From the NCBI GenBank assembly GCA_033725935.1, contig MU867067.1:865173-929172 (forward strand): DNA of 64,000 bases, in the 5' to 3' direction. This stretch comes from Cladorrhinum sp. PSN259. Its lineage: Eukaryota > Ascomycota > Sordariomycetes > Sordariales > Podosporaceae. Of this stretch, positions 10,776 through 22,374 are shown in pieces. Each line of letters opens with the position of its first letter. Position 1 is the first letter of the stretch. Below the pieces are notes generated by a model that worked only from the letters and a program-made list of their open reading frames with translations, searched no databases and was not told where the DNA came from. The translations under genes were made by a program, and so were the position numbers.

Positions 10776-13700
10776 ATGGCTGACCGCTGGGAACCTCATA
10801 AGGAGACAATCCGAGAATACTTTCTTCAAGCAGGAATGAGACTCGAGGAAGTTATGCAGCACATGGAGGAAAGTCACAGTTTCTCTGCAAGGTTTGCTTC
10901 AACCCACGTTACGATGCTGGATTAGATCTGACCCCACGACAGCAAGACGGCATATGAGCGCCAACTTCGAAAGTGGAAATTCCGCAAGCGTACCAGATGT
11001 GCCGGAGATGTATGGAAATACATAGGGCGTCGCATCAAGTCGCGAAAGCTGGGCGCCAAGGGTTACAGTGTATACATCAGAGACAGAAAAGTCTCTGAGG
11101 CGGCCATCCAGAGGGAAATATTTAGATACGATCTGCCTACCTTCCAAAGCCGTAATCATCAAGGTATAAAGAATCTTGTCCCTGGGATTTAAGAAATCGA
11201 TCCTAATATTTCTACCGTTCCAGATCCCAAAACGCCGGATGGCGTTTACATCACCACACCAACATCCTTAATGGACCTTGGTTTGTTGCACAATCTCCCT
11301 TGGCAGCAATTCCAGACATCACTTGGACTTAAGAGTTAGTTTATCTCCGTCATCTTACAGCTTCATTCTGACACTAGAATAGTTGGTCCAGATCTAGCTT
11401 TACTAGCGAACACCATTTGTTCAGTCTACGAACCGAGCATGACGGAGAGCCCTTTAGCCATGTTGTCGTCTGCTCTGTCCAGTTGGACCGCCAAAAACAC
11501 GCACCCAGGCAGTAAGACTAGAAATCTGCATTCATATCTTCGAGCCATAGTTCCAGATCAGATCGACGAAAGCGACGGGTCCATAGAGCAGTCTCCTTGG
11601 CTCCCCGAAATCGGTCCGGCCACCCCTTACCTTAGCGTTCTTGTGTATCTGCTGTCGAACAATATTCTTCATGACGACGTTCGGAACGCATTATTACCCA
11701 ATTTCCTACGGATAGGAAATTTGCGGATGCTTGAGAATCTGTTGTCGACCAAAACACCAACCGTTGAGGCCTTGGCCGAACAACTTTTCAGTTACGCTAT
11801 TCTGTCTCTGGACGTTGCAGCCGTCCAGTTGGTGCTAAGATATGGGGTAAAGCCTCACAAAATGGTTGGCAGGCGGCGGAAGAGTCCTCTTGTCTACGCC
11901 GTCAGAAAAGGGAGCATTGAGTTGGCAAGGATTTTGATCGAAGCTGGAGTCGATGTCAATGCTCCAGTAATCGCCTGTGGGGGAAGTACAGCACTTCAAA
12001 CCGCAGCAGAAAAGGGAGATATCAACCTTGTCAGGTTTCTTCTTAAGGCCGGAGCTGATGTGAATGACCCAGGAGATGAGGAAACTAGCGAAACAGCGCT
12101 TCAGGCTGCTGCAGGGAGTGGGAAAATCGAGGTCGTCCAGTGTCTCCTCAAAGCTGGAGCTAATATCAACGCTCCAGCGGCTCTGGAGGAAGGGAATACA
12201 GCACTTCAAGCAGCAGTGAAGCAAGACAACATCGAGATAGTCCGGCTTTTGCTTGACGGTGGGGCAGATGTTAACGCATCGCCGGCAGCTCTGTCTGGGA
12301 GTACAGCACTTCAATCAGCCGTACTTCAAGACAACATCGAGATGGCCCAGCTTTTGCTTGATAATGGGGCAGATGTGAACGATATGCCAGCATATGGCGA
12401 TGGGAAAACAGCACTTCAAGCCGCAGCAGAGAACGGAAACATTCAGATGGTTCAATTCCTTCTTGATGTTGGGGCAGATGTGGACGATATGCCAGCATAT
12501 GGCGGTGGGAAAACAGCACTTCAAACCGCAGCAGAGAACGGAAACATTCAGATGATTCAACTCCTTCTTGATGTTGGGGCAGATGTGAATGCTCTGCCAG
12601 CAGAAGAATTTGGATTGACAGCACTTCAAGCTGCAGCATTGAAAGGCAACATCCAAGTGGTTCAGCTTCTTCTCAAGGCGGGAGCAGACATTCACGCTCC
12701 GCCATCAGACATTGGCGGACAAACACCAATTCAAGCTGCAGTAGCTGCAGGTAATATCGAACTTGTCAAGCTCTTTCTTGACGAGAAAGTGGACGTTAAT
12801 GCCAATCCACACGGTGTGGGTGGGACAGCACTCCAAGTGGCGACGAAATCTGGCGACATCGAACTAGTTTCGATCCTTCTCAAAGCGGGAGCCGACGTTA
12901 ATGCCCCAGGAAATGGCACAGCACTTATCGCTGCGGCCAGTAGAGGTTATTTCCAGCTCACCAAACTTCTTCTTAAGGCCGGAGCGCACGTTAATACTAG
13001 ACACGCGAATCACTATGCCGCAACAGCTCTTCAAGCAGCTGTCGAAAACGGCAGCATTGAGTTGGTTCAACTTCTTCTTAAGGCTGGGGCAGCTGTAAAT
13101 GCTCCGCTACTCAGGGAGGGGAGAACAGCACTTCAAGCAGCGGCGGGGAAGGGGGACATTGAAATGGTTCAGCTCCTTCTTGATGTTGGGGCAGATGTGA
13201 ATGCTCTGCCAGCATATGAGAATGGCAGTACAGCGCTTCAAGAAGCCGTAACTAATGACAATATCGAAATGGTCCAGCTCCTTCTCAGAGCTGGGGCTGA
13301 TGTGAACGGCCCGCCAGCAGATATGTGGGGAAGAGCAGCGCTGCAAATCGCAGCAGAGATAGGCAATCTCGAATTGGTTGAATGCCTTCTTGATGCCAAT
13401 GCTGACGTCAACATACCCGCGGCTGTTAACTCAGGATTGACGGCCCTGCAAGCAGCTTCGATAAAGGGCTACTTCGGCATTGCTTTGAAACTCCTGAAGA
13501 ATCAGGCGAATGTCAACGCACCCGGTGCTGCGGAGCACGGTAGAACGGCGTTAGAAGGGGCTGCAGAACACGGCCGCATCGACATAGTTCAACTACTCCT
13601 AAATGCCAACGTTGACATACACGGAGAAGGGAAGGTCCACTACGAGAGAGCAATGGAACTGGCTTCAGAAGGTGGTTACCATGCTGTTCTGAGGTGCCTT

Positions 13701-14240
13701 CAGACGTATGGAGATAACCCCCAAAACCCTTCCGTTCTGGACGACCATCCTGTTCAGGCTGGGTGTCTCGCGCTTAACGAAGCTCTCGTTCACGGCGACC
13801 GTCCTATACTAGACAGCGATGTTGTTCAAGGCGACTGTCCCGTTCAAGAAAACCACCTTATTCTAGACGAGTATGTTATGCTAGACGACTATCCCGTTCT
13901 AGAGGATCATCCTATTCCAGACGACTATCCAGTTCAAGGTGACTATCTTACGCTTTACGACCATATTATGTCAGACAACCATCTTGTTCTAGGCGACTGT
14001 CCCGTTCAAGAATATCATCTCACTCCAGACGACTATCCCATGCTGGAAGACTATCCCGTCCTAGAAGACTATCCTCTTCTAAGCGATTATCCAGGTCTAG
14101 ACAACTATCCCGTTCTGAGTGATTACTCAGTCCTAGAAAACCGTCCTATCCAAGACAACCATCTCGTTCTAGGCGACCCATCTTCCACAACTCAACAATT
14201 GACCGAAGCATCTCATGGGCCGGCTGATGCGCCTCACTGA
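10776..14240 (+). CDS. Clr5-domain, ankyrin-repeat protein with hexapeptide-repeat tail
   Basis: Four exons, 10776-10891, 10943-11163, 11224-11334 and 11383-14240, give a continuous frame of about 1101 residues. Residues 1-110 form a Clr5 domain (WEPHKETIREYF, then RLEEVMQHMEESHSFSA, YERQLRKWKFRKR). In Neurospora CLR-5 this domain is linked to transcriptional regulation; it also caps many fungal repeat proteins. About 17 ankyrin repeats (TALQAAAENG, LLLDAGADVNA type) cover residues about 310-900. The last 150 residues before a short Ser/Thr tail are 25 exactly phased six-residue repeats with consensus D-Y/H-P-V-L-D/E. There is no signal peptide or membrane helix, so a nuclear or cytosolic scaffold is likely. 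Neighbouring ankyrin units are nearly identical in DNA, showing recent unit duplication. The role of the tail is unknown. Confidence 0.88.
12370..12585 (+). repeat. Recent 105-bp duplication inside the ankyrin array
   Basis: Two adjacent ankyrin units, roughly 12370-12475 and 12475-12580, are nearly identical in DNA. Both contain GATATGCCAGCATATGGC and GCAGAGAACGGAAACATTCA. Other units are more diverged. This points to unequal exchange or slippage within the array. Confidence 0.8.
13725..14174 (+). repeat. 18-bp coding minisatellite, 25 units
   Basis: 450 bases divide exactly into 25 units of 18 bp in the reading frame of the ankyrin gene. Each unit encodes a hexapeptide such as DYPVLE, DHPVQA, NHLVLG or DYPMLE. 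Proline at position 3 and a branched or long aliphatic residue at position 4 or 5 recur, and positions 1 and 6 are mostly acidic. No unit breaks the phase. Confidence 0.92.
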
Positions 14241-14564
14241 TGAACAGATGGTAGAGATTAACAGCAACAAGAATTTAGGGAAGCTAAGACAGAGAAAAGC
14301 CTTACTAGAGTATTAGAATGGGAGTGGAAGAGTTCTTCTTCGCTAGCTAGGTTCGGACTGCAAGGCAGCGTTCTGTTAGCTGGCACGGGGACAAGCCCTC
14401 TCACGAACACAGGACTTACTGGCACGGGTCTCTCGAGACTTGCTTGCCCGGAGGTTCAAGTGTGTTGTGAAAGGAAGAAGATTGGTGGGAAGAAGATGGA
14501 TGGGAGGAGTGTATTTAAAGTGGAAGGTTGCCTAATGTGGTTCTTGATTATGTGCGCCTAGGGC
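14241..14564. other. Intergenic, 3' of the ankyrin gene
   Basis: This is presumably the 3' UTR followed by spacer up to the inverted repeat. No gene is seen. Confidence 0.5.
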
Positions 14565-14757
14565 GAATACCCTGGCAGCTGGCCTTATCACCACATCTGG
14601 CGACAGTTGAAGGTGTCGCGAGATCTTGGTTGTGGGCGTTGTCGTGGCGCCTGCGACCGAGTCGTGCCTTATCAATCGAGCCATGTATAAGTGTGTATAA
14701 TTGTATAATAATTGTTCAAGTTTTTTAGTTTTTTTTCCAGTTATGCCCGATAACGCT
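14565..14757 (+). repeat. Inverted repeat B, left copy
   Basis: This 193-bp block matches the reverse complement of 17223-17434 over nearly its whole length (shared blocks include CCCTGGCAGCTGGCCTTATC and GCCTTATCAATCGAGCCATG). It ends with the GGTTATGCCCGATAACGC-type terminal motif, here with one mismatch. The two copies bracket a 2.5-kb segment carrying the gene at 15576-16785. Confidence 0.88.
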
Positions 14758-14776
14758 ATTACCTATACCACAGTAC

Positions 14777-14832
14777 GTGACGTTTTCTAGGGTACATAGC
14801 GAACGTGATGAAATTTGATCGAAATATCGCCT
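14777..14832 (+). repeat. Direct repeat C, copy 1
   Basis: The 56 bases from GTGACGTTTTCTAGGGTACA to ATATCGCCT recur in the same orientation at 17610-17664 with a single-base length difference. Copy 1 lies just inside the left inverted repeat; copy 2 lies just outside the right one. Confidence 0.88.
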
Positions 14833-14845
14833 AGTGAAAGTCCAG

Positions 14846-15053
14846 TGACTACCCTGCATTTGCAAATCTAGACGTTGTTGCCGATCAGAGGGTAAAAGAC
14901 TTCGCAGCTGCAGTTAGGCAGCACATGAAGAAGATCATCAACTCATACCATGCAGGAGTACAACCAAACCACGCACACAAGGGTTTGATTAACTGATTGA
15001 ATTTTAATCTTCATTGGCCGCACAAAAGCCCATTGTTTACTCTCCACCTTCAA
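14846..15053 (+). repeat. Dispersed repeat A, copy 2
   Basis: This is the second copy of the block at 7548-7760, same orientation. The shared reading frame (PAFANLD, VKDFAAAVRQH, YHAGVQPN) is kept, with a TGA after about 50 codons. The two copies flank the whole 7.7-14.8 kb accessory segment. Confidence 0.8.
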
Positions 15054-15575
15054 CTGCTAAAGATATGAGATAATTATTCCCAACAGCGAGTCCGTCAAGA
15101 CTTTGGGTCCTAAGCAGTCGGCCTCACTGCATCTTGGGCTGCTGTGCAACGTGACGCCTCATATAGCGTGCCGTAGAGCCAAAGTCTTAATCTTCCTAAT
15201 ATGCGGGATTTTGCTCTATGAGGGTGCCCTACTATAATGATAGGCTCTGGTAGCTCCTTGGCATGCGTGCCGTCTTGTGTGCGGGTGTTGACACACTGTG
15301 TCTAATGCAGTCCTTCGGTCGTGTGATAAGGCCTGAACAACCTCTGTGTCTTTAGCAACCTATTTTTCCCAACGTGAACAGTTTAAAGCGGCCTTCTACC
15401 CCGCATTCCCGAAGCCCAAGACTCTCACCAATTCACCATCGCCGCTCCAGCTCGCAATACTGCCGAAGATCACATTCTCTAACATCATACTAGCCGAATG
15501 CTTAGTATAAGTCAGCCCTATAGCGACTAGCTAGCATCCGTCCATTTCCTTCCGTCACTCCGTGTCATCACGGAA
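15054..15575. other. Upstream region of the Pol-BBD-like gene
   Basis: This is non-coding by inspection. It presumably holds the promoter and leader of the gene starting at 15576. Confidence 0.5.
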
Positions 15576-16785
15576 ATGTCTTCCGGAGGCTCGAGCAAAG
15601 GTCTATGCCCAGACTGGGTATTCTCCAGTGGTTCCAACGTCCAGTGAGTTTAGTTTTCTGTTATCTGTGATACTCTACATGATTATAAGTCATCGGATTG
15701 CCGCCCCCAACTGAATTTGTTGCGACGGGCTACGGATGTATTTCTAAATCTCTAATAATCATACGAGACTGATCATTTGAACCCGCAGCGTCGCTAGAGA
15801 CCGTGAATGGTTCGTTGAGTACCATTCCTGGAAGTCTACTGTAGCCGGTCGTCTCGGGGGCATGGTAGATGTCATTGGGATTGGCGTGGTAGAAGTGCCC
15901 GTCAAGCAGTCACCTAATCGCTCTGGCCCCCAGGCTCATGGCAAGCTGCGACTCCACAATGTATTGCACGCTCCCAATGCCATGTGCAATATCCTCGGCG
16001 GCCTGTCTACCGGCGATTACGCCGGAGCAACGATTGCAGCGTCAAAGGATGGGTCGGAGGGAAAGATCACAGATACTAGTGGTCGGAAAATTGGGTATTT
16101 CATTAGCCCTGAATACACCAATCTCCTCATACTCAGACTCAGTGGACCGCCTGTAGGGCCTGTTGTCGGGCCATCGAGTTTTGAGAAGGAAGTGAGGTAC
16201 ATGATAGGAGTAACCTGGAGCGATCACGAGTGGCAGAAATGGCGTACATATCAGAAGGATCTATCTAGCCGTCAGCCCGCCGGCGAATCGCAGCCCACGA
16301 AGCAAACAACACAGAGCGACAGCCGGGAGGTCGCCGGAGGGGCTAGTCCTCGCCAAGGCACAGCTACTAGCACCGAGCTTTATACGGCATATGAGAAAGA
16401 GTGGCTCAAGAAGCATTGGGGCAGTGAGTTTAAGTTCCTACAAGCTTACGAGCTTAGCATCTACAAGGGCAAGGATCGAGAGGAAGGGCGACGGATCGTT
16501 CGAGGCATTCTAGCTCAGAACCGCGATGACGAGGACGGCAAGGACGGAGAGGAGTCGTCCGGGAACGAGTGGAATCCCGAGGGCCATTTTGCCGACTATC
16601 ACTTTTCGAATAACGAGTTAGATTTCATTGAGGGAGGTTGGGGCGACTCTGCGAACTTCATGTTTTCGTTTGGGCTTAAGTTCTATAACGACGAGGATTG
16701 CAGGGAGGCAAAGGAAATTGTGCGAGGCTTGATGGATCGCGATCGACATGGGGCGAATGATGACAGGGAAACATCCTCGGGTTGA
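15576..16785 (+). CDS. Copia/TNT1 Pol beta-barrel-domain-like protein
   Basis: Two exons, 15576-15643 and 15789-16785 (donor GTGAGT, acceptor CAG, frame kept), encode about 354 residues. Residues 10-105 resemble the beta-barrel region that follows the protease in Copia-type Pol: WVFSSGSNVHVARDREWF, then VIGIGVVEVPV and LRLHNVLHAPNAMCNILGG. The copia DSGA protease-like motif appears as SSGSN. The C-terminal half is acidic and has two similar modules (LYTAYEKEWLKKHWG with GRRIVRGILAQN, and DNELDF-like with AKEIVRGLMDRD). There is no integrase, reverse transcriptase or zinc knuckle. The spliced intact frame suggests a stand-alone, possibly domesticated, gene. Alternatively it is cargo of a non-autonomous element, because 200-bp inverted repeats bracket it. 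Confidence 0.7.
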
Positions 16786-17222
16786 CCCGCTGTGGCTTTA
16801 TTTGAACAATGGTGCTATCTTTGTTAATTCAGAGCGTTATCGAAAAAAAAATACACAGGCCAGATCTCCACACCGAACGCCAGTCTCAAAATTCTAACAT
16901 ATACATCGTCGTCATAATCACCCCGGTGGCGGAAGCTTAGATAGCAAGGGTTACCAGCCTGTGAAAGCAGCCGATTAGGGCAATACAGCGTTTTGTTTAA
17001 TATATGGAACAAGGGCCGTAAACGAAGATTGGCGGTGGTCCATGTTGTGTGGTTATTGTAAGAGAGAATATAAATAAATCCAGTAGTATCTAGTACGATA
17101 TGATAATAAGTGTAAGATATACGCTAATATATATCTATATATACACTCCCCTAGGAAAGGTAATATAGGGAATTATTCTTAGCGCCGTAAGCATTGCACT
17201 AGAATATTCTTGTTTAACTCAG
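16786..17222. other. Spacer with partial terminal motif
   Basis: AT-rich, with no gene. Near 16829-16843 it carries TTCAGAGCGTTATCG followed by an A run, a shortened version of the terminal motif at 17223. Confidence 0.5.
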
Positions 17223-17434
17223 AGCGTTATCGGGCATAACCGGAAGAAAAAAAAAAAAAAAAACCCCCCGAACAATTATATGAATAATTATACACACACT
17301 AATCCACTTTATACATGGCTCGATTGATAAGGCACGACTCGGTCGTAGGCGCCACGACGACGCCCACAACTAAGATCTTGCGATACCTTCAACGGTCGCC
17401 AGATGTGGTGATAAGGCCAGCTGCCAGGGCATTT
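17223..17434 (-). repeat. Inverted repeat B, right copy
   Basis: Reverse complement of 14565-14757, with an expanded A run near 17244-17262. It starts with GCGTTATCGGGCATAACC, a motif that recurs once more at 61439. Confidence 0.88.
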
Positions 17435-17609
17435 GCCCTGATTCATGACATTTACATTCTTTTTGAAAGGATTGGAATCGTTCGTTATCTTGTTATGGAT
17501 ATCCAAGCAAGCGCTTTTCAGTACTCGACTTTATTTTTTATATTTTTTCATTACATATCAATATATGTATATCTGTTAAGATATAAAGAAATTTCTTTGT
17601 ATGATATAA

Positions 17610-17664
17610 GTGACGTTTTCTAGGGTACATAGCGAACGTGATGAAATTGATCGAAATATCGCCT
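17610..17664 (+). repeat. Direct repeat C, copy 2
   Basis: Matches 14777-14832 in the same orientation. The right inverted repeat is inverted relative to the left one while this flank is not, so the arrangement is a nested or rearranged element rather than a simple terminal inverted repeat pair. Confidence 0.88.
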
Positions 17665-18623
17665 GGATACAGAAGGACAGTTGAAGTGAAACAACGTCAG
17701 GAAGATTACATTTATTTACCCAAACGATTGCCAGATGAAATATTATTGTGGTGGTGGAGTAGCATGTGTGCTCAACTAGGCATAAACACAAACGACAACG
17801 CTCGTCTCCGACTTGCGGGCCTAACAATTTTTCTCTTGTTGTTGTTATTGAATGATGTGGAAGCCTTGATTTTCCTGCCGCGGAGCCCATCAATAACTTC
17901 CATCGCTTGCTGGCCAGCTTTTTCAAACGTTGGTTAAAACAAATGATCGAGGCTGCAGTGCACGTACGGAATTAGACAGCAATTTCATGGTTACCCGGTG
18001 TTAGTTGTGCAGTGGTGAGTGTTAAAACAACCAGGGAGCAATCTAATCCGTGACCCAAAGGCCATTCCTTCAAGGTTCCTTGCACGCTTTGAGACCACGA
18101 ATGGCCGGGACAAACCTTTTTGATGAGAAACTGATAAAAGCCTCGCGCTGTCATCTATCGTCAAGTATCAAAGCAATTCGGGCTGAGAAGCCTTCAACTA
18201 CGTCAAACATAGGAAATGCGCAATCCAATGGCACTCCAACGACCTCCAACATCTAACACTCGAACCTTGAAGTCAAGAAGAAATGACCATGAACCAATGA
18301 GGTTAATAGCCATGGACAGTAGGGACTAGGTCGCAGGTGGAAGTTATTGGTATTGTTGGCCAACATCAGACCGAACAGTTGCTGACGAGAAGACATTCAG
18401 GCTGATGAGCCATGCCCTTTTAGGACTCAAAGCAGGTCAAAGTCGAAAGCCTTAGTAGCAAACAGCAACGGGGCCTTTGTCTACAAAAAGGCTGAGACAT
18501 CAGTTCTTGTAATTATAGGCTTCATTCACACGTCGATGGAGTGCCGGCTTTAGCTTGAATTTAAAGCTCCAAAAAAATTTAAGCTGTTCATTTCATTCCT
18601 TCATCTCTCATGAAACTTCATAA
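17665..18623. other. Intergenic region
   Basis: Short open frames occur near 17638-17937 but have no family motif, splice continuation or codon bias I trust. No RNA gene or repeat is seen. It ends at the 3' end of the HPP gene. Confidence 0.45.
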
Positions 18624-19677
18624 TTACAACCGCTGACCAACAGTCTCCAACCACAACACTTCCTCAGGTCTCAACGTCAGTCCCTCAGGAATGATAACCT
18701 CACCGCGTCTGATAATAACTTCAAACCTGCCATCTCGCTCCGTCCCCGAGTCTCCATTCTCCGAATCCCCACTAGAACTCGAAGGAATGCTCGGTTTCCT
18801 CACAACACTAACTCCGTGGGAATGTAAAGGCGGCCTCTTGCTCTTCTCTCCCTCAATGTCCTGCCTTTTATCATCCCAATAACTTCCCGTCTCCCCCGGA
18901 CTCCACCAGTAATAAGGGAACCTCCTCTGCACATTATTCACCAGCAACGCCGTAACCAACATCAGCCCGCATCCCAACATAACCGGACACAATAAGAACC
19001 ACCCCAGCTTTGAGACATCCTCATCCGCCACTGCCATTAACGCCGTCGCTCCGGCAGGCGGGTGAACCGTCCCCGTCAAGGCCATCACCGCCGTAGCTGT
19101 TGCGCAGGCAAACGCCCCTCCGACCCATCGTATCGACTCAAAATGAGGAGAAAGCTGGAAAAGCTTGCATATTATGATGCCAGTAACGGACGATATTATC
19201 TGTCCCAGGATGGCATTCCGAGGTTGTGCCAAGGGGGATTCGATGGCGTAAAAGTCTAGAACTGCTGCCGCGCCCTGCAGTGTTTTTACTCAGTCAGTTT
19301 TACCAAATCAAAACTCCCTCACTCTCCCTCATCTGTTGAAGTTAAGCCGAGAAAGACTTGAAATAAAAAAAACTCACAAAACTGCCTATTATGGTAGGAA
19401 CCCCTCTACTCTTGAAGCCCGGCACACTGAGCACCACCCCGCCGATGAAGGTCAGACTGCTCAGTATCCCCACGAACGCCCAGAATATCATCGGAACGTT
19501 GCCCAGTTTCTTCGCATGGGCTGCTGATGGTGGGTGGTTGCGATGTCCGAGGAAATGTGCTATTGGGTACGGGAATCGGTCGAGGATGGACGGAGAGAGG
19601 TACGGGTTTAGGTATTTGTCGAGGTCCAGGTGCAGCTGGCACCAGCCGCGTATTACCCTCCTTGAGAAAGACGACAT
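18624..19677 (-). CDS. HPP-family integral membrane protein
   Basis: Two exons, 19677-19378 and 19274-18624, encode about 316 residues; the intron starts GTGAGT and ends CAG. The ATG at 19677 opens MSSFSRRVIRGW. The HPP family signature TGTVHPPAGATALMAV is present near residues 160-175, within four hydrophobic segments (MIFWAFVGILSSLTFIGGVV, ILGQIISSVTGIIICKLF, WVGGAFACATATAVMALTGT, WFLLCPVMLGCGLMLVTALL). The C-terminus is a 100-residue hydrophilic tail rich in Ser, Asp and Glu, ending PEGLTLRPEEVLWLETVGQRL. In cyanobacteria and plants some HPP proteins are chloroplast or membrane nitrite transporters; the substrate in fungi is not established. It is probably a plasma or organellar membrane transporter. 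Confidence 0.9.
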
Positions 19678-22374
19678 GGCTGTTATCTCCAATCTGCCGT
19701 TCGTTATCTTTTGGTGTTGTCGTTATTTCGTTATCTCGCAGCTATAGTGGGGGTCTTTTTGGTGGTATTGGTGGTGGCGAGCAAGTTGTATTCTCCGCGG
19801 GAGCTGCCTTTTGGGAGATGTCCTCGGAGAACCTTTGTTTTTAGGGACGGGAATGTGCAATGATGATGTTTCAACGCATGGTGTTTCCGCAGGGGAAAGA
19901 AAACGGCGGGAGACTCTTTGTGTTACCAACCCAGTTGGTTTTATTTTGAGGGTTCCCAAATTGGTCAAAAGCGCGAAACACACACAACTTCTTATTAGTG
20001 GCGCTGCAACGGTTTTTTGTTTCGATTCCGATTTCCCGAGAATTCAGAAGAAAAAAAGAAAATAGAGAGAGACGCCAGTCACGCCACCCCGATTCCGTGG
20101 ACAAGGGAAAGTACACTACATATTTCACCGCAATTTTGAAAGAAGCGAAGGGCAAACCCAACCAAGAAAAGAACCGAAATGTTGCCATACAAAGCCATAG
20201 TGACATGCGTGACACGAACAAACGCCGTTCCGGGAACGAAGTTCAATTCGTGACTAAATTATTCGGCGACGAACCAACGGTGTTGTGGCTTTTCGCCAAG
20301 CTACTCTGAGGAGTTACGTCAGATTTGGTAAAAAGAACTCGAAAGGGGATTAGCGGCGGGGCGGGATAAAGGCCCAAGACCTCTGACATTAAAACCCCGA
20401 GGTGTCCTCCTTCGTCAGATATAAATATTTCCGCGGAGCGCGTGAACTTTGTGGTTTGAAGTCGATTTTCCAGCATTTTTTTCGGTATATTTTTGATGGA
20501 TTTTCTGGTCAATTAAGGGTCTAAAGGGGTCGATGACAGAAGGATCAAAGTCACGAGATCGTGGAATGTGGGGAACCGACCTGGAATCCCGCGACCATGT
20601 GATCCGTGATTGGCGTGGGATGGGGAAACTTCGACCGACAAGTTGCAAGGGACTTGAACCGAGACTGCATTCGTCCGAGACATCTTCACAGAATCTGGGG
20701 AAGTGGGAACGGAATATTTCAATGCGGAGCATCCGGCCGAAACAAGCAATTCAATCGCCTTTTCGATCGCCTTTTCGATTCTAGTGAAAAGACACCGCTT
20801 TTCCGACCCAGGGCCCTGGTATCATGTTCATCAACTAAATCTCGTCAACGGGAAAATATCGGCGGTAACATTATCTCAACCACGAGCGCGACACGCTTGC
20901 CGTGGCTCCCGAATTGTTCATGACGCATTTGCATCGGCTGAGAATTTTTAGAAGCGCTTGAGACCCCCTGAACTCCTCTCCACTCGGTCCAATATTTTGA
21001 CGCGACCTGTCAAGTCCATAACGTCATCCCTTTCCAGTCACAGATTTTTACAAGCAGCGCACAATTTCATCTTCCATAAGCTTTCAGCAATTCAGCTGCC
21101 TCGGCAACTCGGAGGAAGTCAACAAAAAACTCTGCACGGACTTGATGGAAGGACCATACTTGCCGAGGCTGCCGGTAGGGCAAATCTCAACCTCACAAGT
21201 TCAAACAGATTCCGAGTTTCCGAATTTCCGTCGTCGACGTACTTGCGAATTCCGACATAATCCCGTTCTCTAGTCGGCGATTGTGTATCCATTTGATTTC
21301 GCAGGTCAGATCTGACAAGACGTCGGAGGAGAGTGCTTGCCACACCTTTTTCTAAGTTTCTGCGGGTTAGGACTTGATGGGATCTGGTGGGTTTGTTGCT
21401 ATCCTGTCCTCGGGATCATAGTTGGCAACCGCGATCCGACTTCGAATATCTGATTGGGCAATCGCCAGTTCGTGCCAGTGCTCCATCGGGTCCTTGGGAA
21501 TCACTGGAAACCGAAAACGTTCGTGCTGGCACTGGGGACACTGCGGCCGAATATGGTATCTATAGTTCTGCGTTGGAGTTGGCCTAAAGCAACTGGCAGA
21601 CCTGAAAAGATGAAGGGCAAACTCGGCTTTGGCGCACCCCCGAGTTTGAAAGTTAAAGATGAGCCCAACAACTTCTCCTCTCAGCTAATCACTTCAGTCG
21701 TTAGTTTGCGATCATGATATCTCCTCGTTTACTTCGAAGTCACATCCAACCTTCTGTAATCTATTTGATGGACCCGGTCTCGGTGGTCTCCGTGTTTCTC
21801 GAGGGTCGGTTATCAGATATTTGGTCTCGGAGACAAGAATAGTGTATGACAGTATACCGGTATTTTCGGCAGGACAACTTCCAACTCTTCGTGTCACCCG
21901 GGTTTGATTGTGGCTGGGAAAGTGAACAAGTGGTCATCAAGTAAGTTCATATTTGCCCTCCATTTTAGGTAGCTATAATGCACGATACCCCCACACGTGA
22001 GACAGCTTGAAGCGTGGAACACGGCTATCTTTGAGAAGGAGGAAGAAACTAGTGGGTGGGGTCAGAACAGTTCCAGTGGCAGGTTCCAGGTTGTTTGACG
22101 CCAATGAGGTTCTGATTGACCAGCCAGTTGTTATCCAGCCATTTACTTTAGAGGAAAACATTAACCAGTGGCTATTTCTTAAAACAAAGCCTTTCTACTA
22201 AGTTGGGCATTCCACCAGAGACAGATGTCGAGGTCCACTTATGGAGGGGGCCGCACAAATAACGTCTATTGCGACCAGCTTCTGTAATTCTCGATTAACT
22301 CAGACGAAATCCCATTGTCCCGTAACGCCATTGCTATGCATCAAATACAGAGGTTGTCCCAGTCGGACAGAACC
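19678..22374. other. 2.7-kb gene-free stretch
   Basis: The first 150 bases hold the HPP promoter. Beyond that, many 60-105-codon open frames overlap on both strands without any family motif, and none can be linked by splicing into a longer protein. I see no repeat pair matching elsewhere in the window. Confidence 0.45.

Noticed and set aside
17638..17937. A 99-codon open frame next to direct repeat C
   Set aside because: It starts inside the repeat, contains a low-complexity leucine run and matches no family.
19998..21717. Several overlapping 60-105-codon frames in the gap between the HPP and NmrA genes
   Set aside because: No motif, no consistent codon use, and no splice joining them into a plausible protein.
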